The notes below the pieces were generated by a model. That model had not been told where the DNA came from. It saw nothing but the letters and a program-made list of their open reading frames with translations, and searched no databases. The position numbers and the translations under genes were made by a program. From CAIWHR01 sp963724975 (GTDB lineage: Bacteria; Pseudomonadota; Gammaproteobacteria; Burkholderiales; Casimicrobiaceae), in assembly GCA_963724975.1 (NCBI GenBank), contig CAVRXB010000005.1, forward strand, positions 496,001 through 560,000: a DNA stretch of 64,000 bases, given 5' to 3'. Of this stretch, positions 62,980-64,000 are shown one piece after another; the first letter of the stretch is position 1, and the number at the start of each line of letters is the position of its first letter.

Positions 62980-63869
62980 TGGAATCGCGCAAAGTGGCAT
63001 TCATCGGGTTGGGCGTGATGGGTTACCCGATGGCCGGTCATCTCGCGACCGCGGGTCATCGCGTGAGCGTCTACAACCGGACGCCTTCGCGCGCGGCGAA
63101 ATGGATCGCGCAACATGGCGACGGGGACAGCAGCCGCTCGGCCCTCACACCTGGCGCGGCCGCTGCCGACGCGGACATCGTGATGATGTGCGTCGGCAAC
63201 GACGACGATGTCCGCGCAGTGGCGCTTGGCGCCGCGGGTGCGCTCGCTTCGATGCGTGCAGGATCGGTACTTGTCGATCACACCACCGCCTCGGCTGCGC
63301 TCGCGCGCGAGCTGCACAAAGCCGCGGCCGGCAAGGACGTCGGCTTCATCGACGCACCCGTCTCCGGCGGGCAAGCGGGCGCCGAGAACGGCAAGCTCAC
63401 GATAATGTGCGGCGGCGATACTCCCGTGTTTGCCCGCGTCGAATCGGCGCTCGCTTCGTACGCGCGCGCGGTGACTCTGCTCGGCGGTCCGGGCAGCGGA
63501 CAACTGACGAAAATGGTCAACCAGATCTGCATTGCGGGAATGGCGCAGGCGCTGGCCGAAGGCATCGCGTTCGCGGAAAAAGCCGGGCTCGATGTGCTTG
63601 CGGTGCTCGACGTGATCGGCAAAGGCGCGGCGCAGTCCTGGCAAATGGACAATCGCGGCAAGACGATGGTCGCCGACCAATTCGACTTCGGCTTTGCCGT
63701 CGACTGGATGCGCAAAGACCTCGCGATCTGCATTGCGGAGGCGCGCGCCAACGGCGCACAGTTGCCGGTTACTGCGCTCGTCGACCAGTTCTACGCACGG
63801 CTCCAGGTTTCGGGCGACGGGCGCCGTGACCATTCGAGTCTTGTCCGCCTGCTGCGAGATCCCAAATGA
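62976..63869 (+). CDS. 3-hydroxyisobutyrate dehydrogenase-like NAD(P)-dependent oxidoreductase
   Basis: A 297-residue beta-hydroxyacid dehydrogenase: dinucleotide motif VAFIGLGVMGYPMAGHL, substrate motif FIDAPVSGGQAGAENGKL, catalytic lysine in GSGQLTKMVNQI and a C-terminal helical domain with KDL. It oxidises a 3-hydroxy acid or reduces a semialdehyde; hydroxyisobutyrate, tartronate semialdehyde and glyoxylate/succinate semialdehyde reductases share these motifs, so the substrate is open. It is coupled to argH by an ATGA overlap and to the next gene in the same way. Confidence 0.88.
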   Translation: MMESRKVAFIGLGVMGYPMAGHLATAGHRVSVYNRTPSRAAKWIAQHGDGDSSRSALTPGAAAADADIVMMCVGNDDDVRAVALGAAGALASMRAGSVLVDHTTASAALARELHKAAAGKDVGFIDAPVSGGQAGAENGKLTIMCGGDTPVFARVESALASYARAVTLLGGPGSGQLTKMVNQICIAGMAQALAEGIAFAEKAGLDVLAVLDVIGKGAAQSWQMDNRGKTMVADQFDFGFAVDWMRKDLAICIAEARANGAQLPVTALVDQFYARLQVSGDGRRDHSSLVRLLRDPK

Positions 63870-64000
63870 ATCCTGCGAAACATCTTGTGTGCTGCGCGTT
63901 CGCCGCGGCACTCGGACTCTTTCTCGGCGCGCCGGTGAACGCCGCCGACATCACGGTGAAAAACGCCTGGATGCGCCCGGTGCGCGCCGGCACCTCCGCC
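63866..64000 (+). CDS. PCu(A)C-type periplasmic copper chaperone (5' part only)
   Basis: The first 45 codons are present and the rest lies outside the window. A signal peptide (MNPAKHLVCCAFAAALGLFLG, cleavage after VNA) is followed by ADITVKNAWMRPVRAGTSA, the opening strand typical of the PCu(A)C/DUF461 family. These proteins carry Cu(I) to cytochrome oxidase in the periplasm. The histidine and methionine ligands lie beyond the edge, so the assignment rests on the start alone. Confidence 0.7.
   Translation, partial: MNPAKHLVCCAFAAALGLFLGAPVNAADITVKNAWMRPVRAGTSA

Overview
The window is GC-rich DNA that reads like a Gram-negative, probably betaproteobacterial chromosome (Burkholderiales-like or a relative; the order is an inference). 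Supporting signs are an algZ-algR pair divergent from argH, a prfB-lysS operon whose prfB has the RF2 programmed frameshift, a HiPIP electron carrier, lpxH, a PEP-CTERM protein, and several class III cyclases of the kind common in this group. Coding is dense on both strands.

Left part (1-15 kb): a DUF349 protein runs off the left edge, followed by a BON-domain protein. A six-gene minus-strand catabolic and uptake operon comes next: a ThDP-dependent 2-oxoacid decarboxylase-like enzyme, an aldehyde dehydrogenase, an NMT1-type binding protein, an ABC ATPase and two permeases. A lone family-3-type binding protein faces this operon. Then come YceI, a Kef-type antiporter, an S10 carboxypeptidase and HiPIP.

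Centre (15.3-30.4 kb): a signalling island. Two adjacent giant cytoplasmic hybrid histidine kinases carry nine and eight tandem GAF modules, each followed by HisKA, HATPase and two receiver domains. They are followed with overlapping junctions by a free Hpt protein and by a receiver-adenylate/guanylate cyclase fusion. A second cyclase faces them. The layout suggests a phosphorelay ending in cyclic-nucleotide synthesis. Both kinase genes are broken by many frameshifts, most likely sequence or assembly errors.

Right part (30.5-64 kb): tRNA-Pro(UGG), a DUF3943 protein, copA-copZ, a cyclase/NB-ARC-like/TPR regulator with a paralogue at 48 kb, the operon prfB-lysS-ltaE-DUF962, nudC, a TPR protein, two cyclophilins, lpxH, a diiron oxygenase-like protein beside a methyltransferase, and a PEP-CTERM protein with a sigma54-like promoter. 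Then follow metZ under a SAM-II riboswitch and terminator, a flavin disulfide reductase, rep, a MITE-like foldback element, apaH, plsC, a PfkB kinase, algR-algZ, argH, a hydroxyisobutyrate-dehydrogenase-like gene and a truncated PCu(A)C copper chaperone.

Data caution: single-base frameshifts also interrupt eight conserved unique genes (copA, DUF962, ltaE, ppiA, metZ, the flavin reductase, rep, apaH), usually by one G or C in a short run. This looks like consensus error rather than gene decay. Frameshifted genes are given below as single loci.
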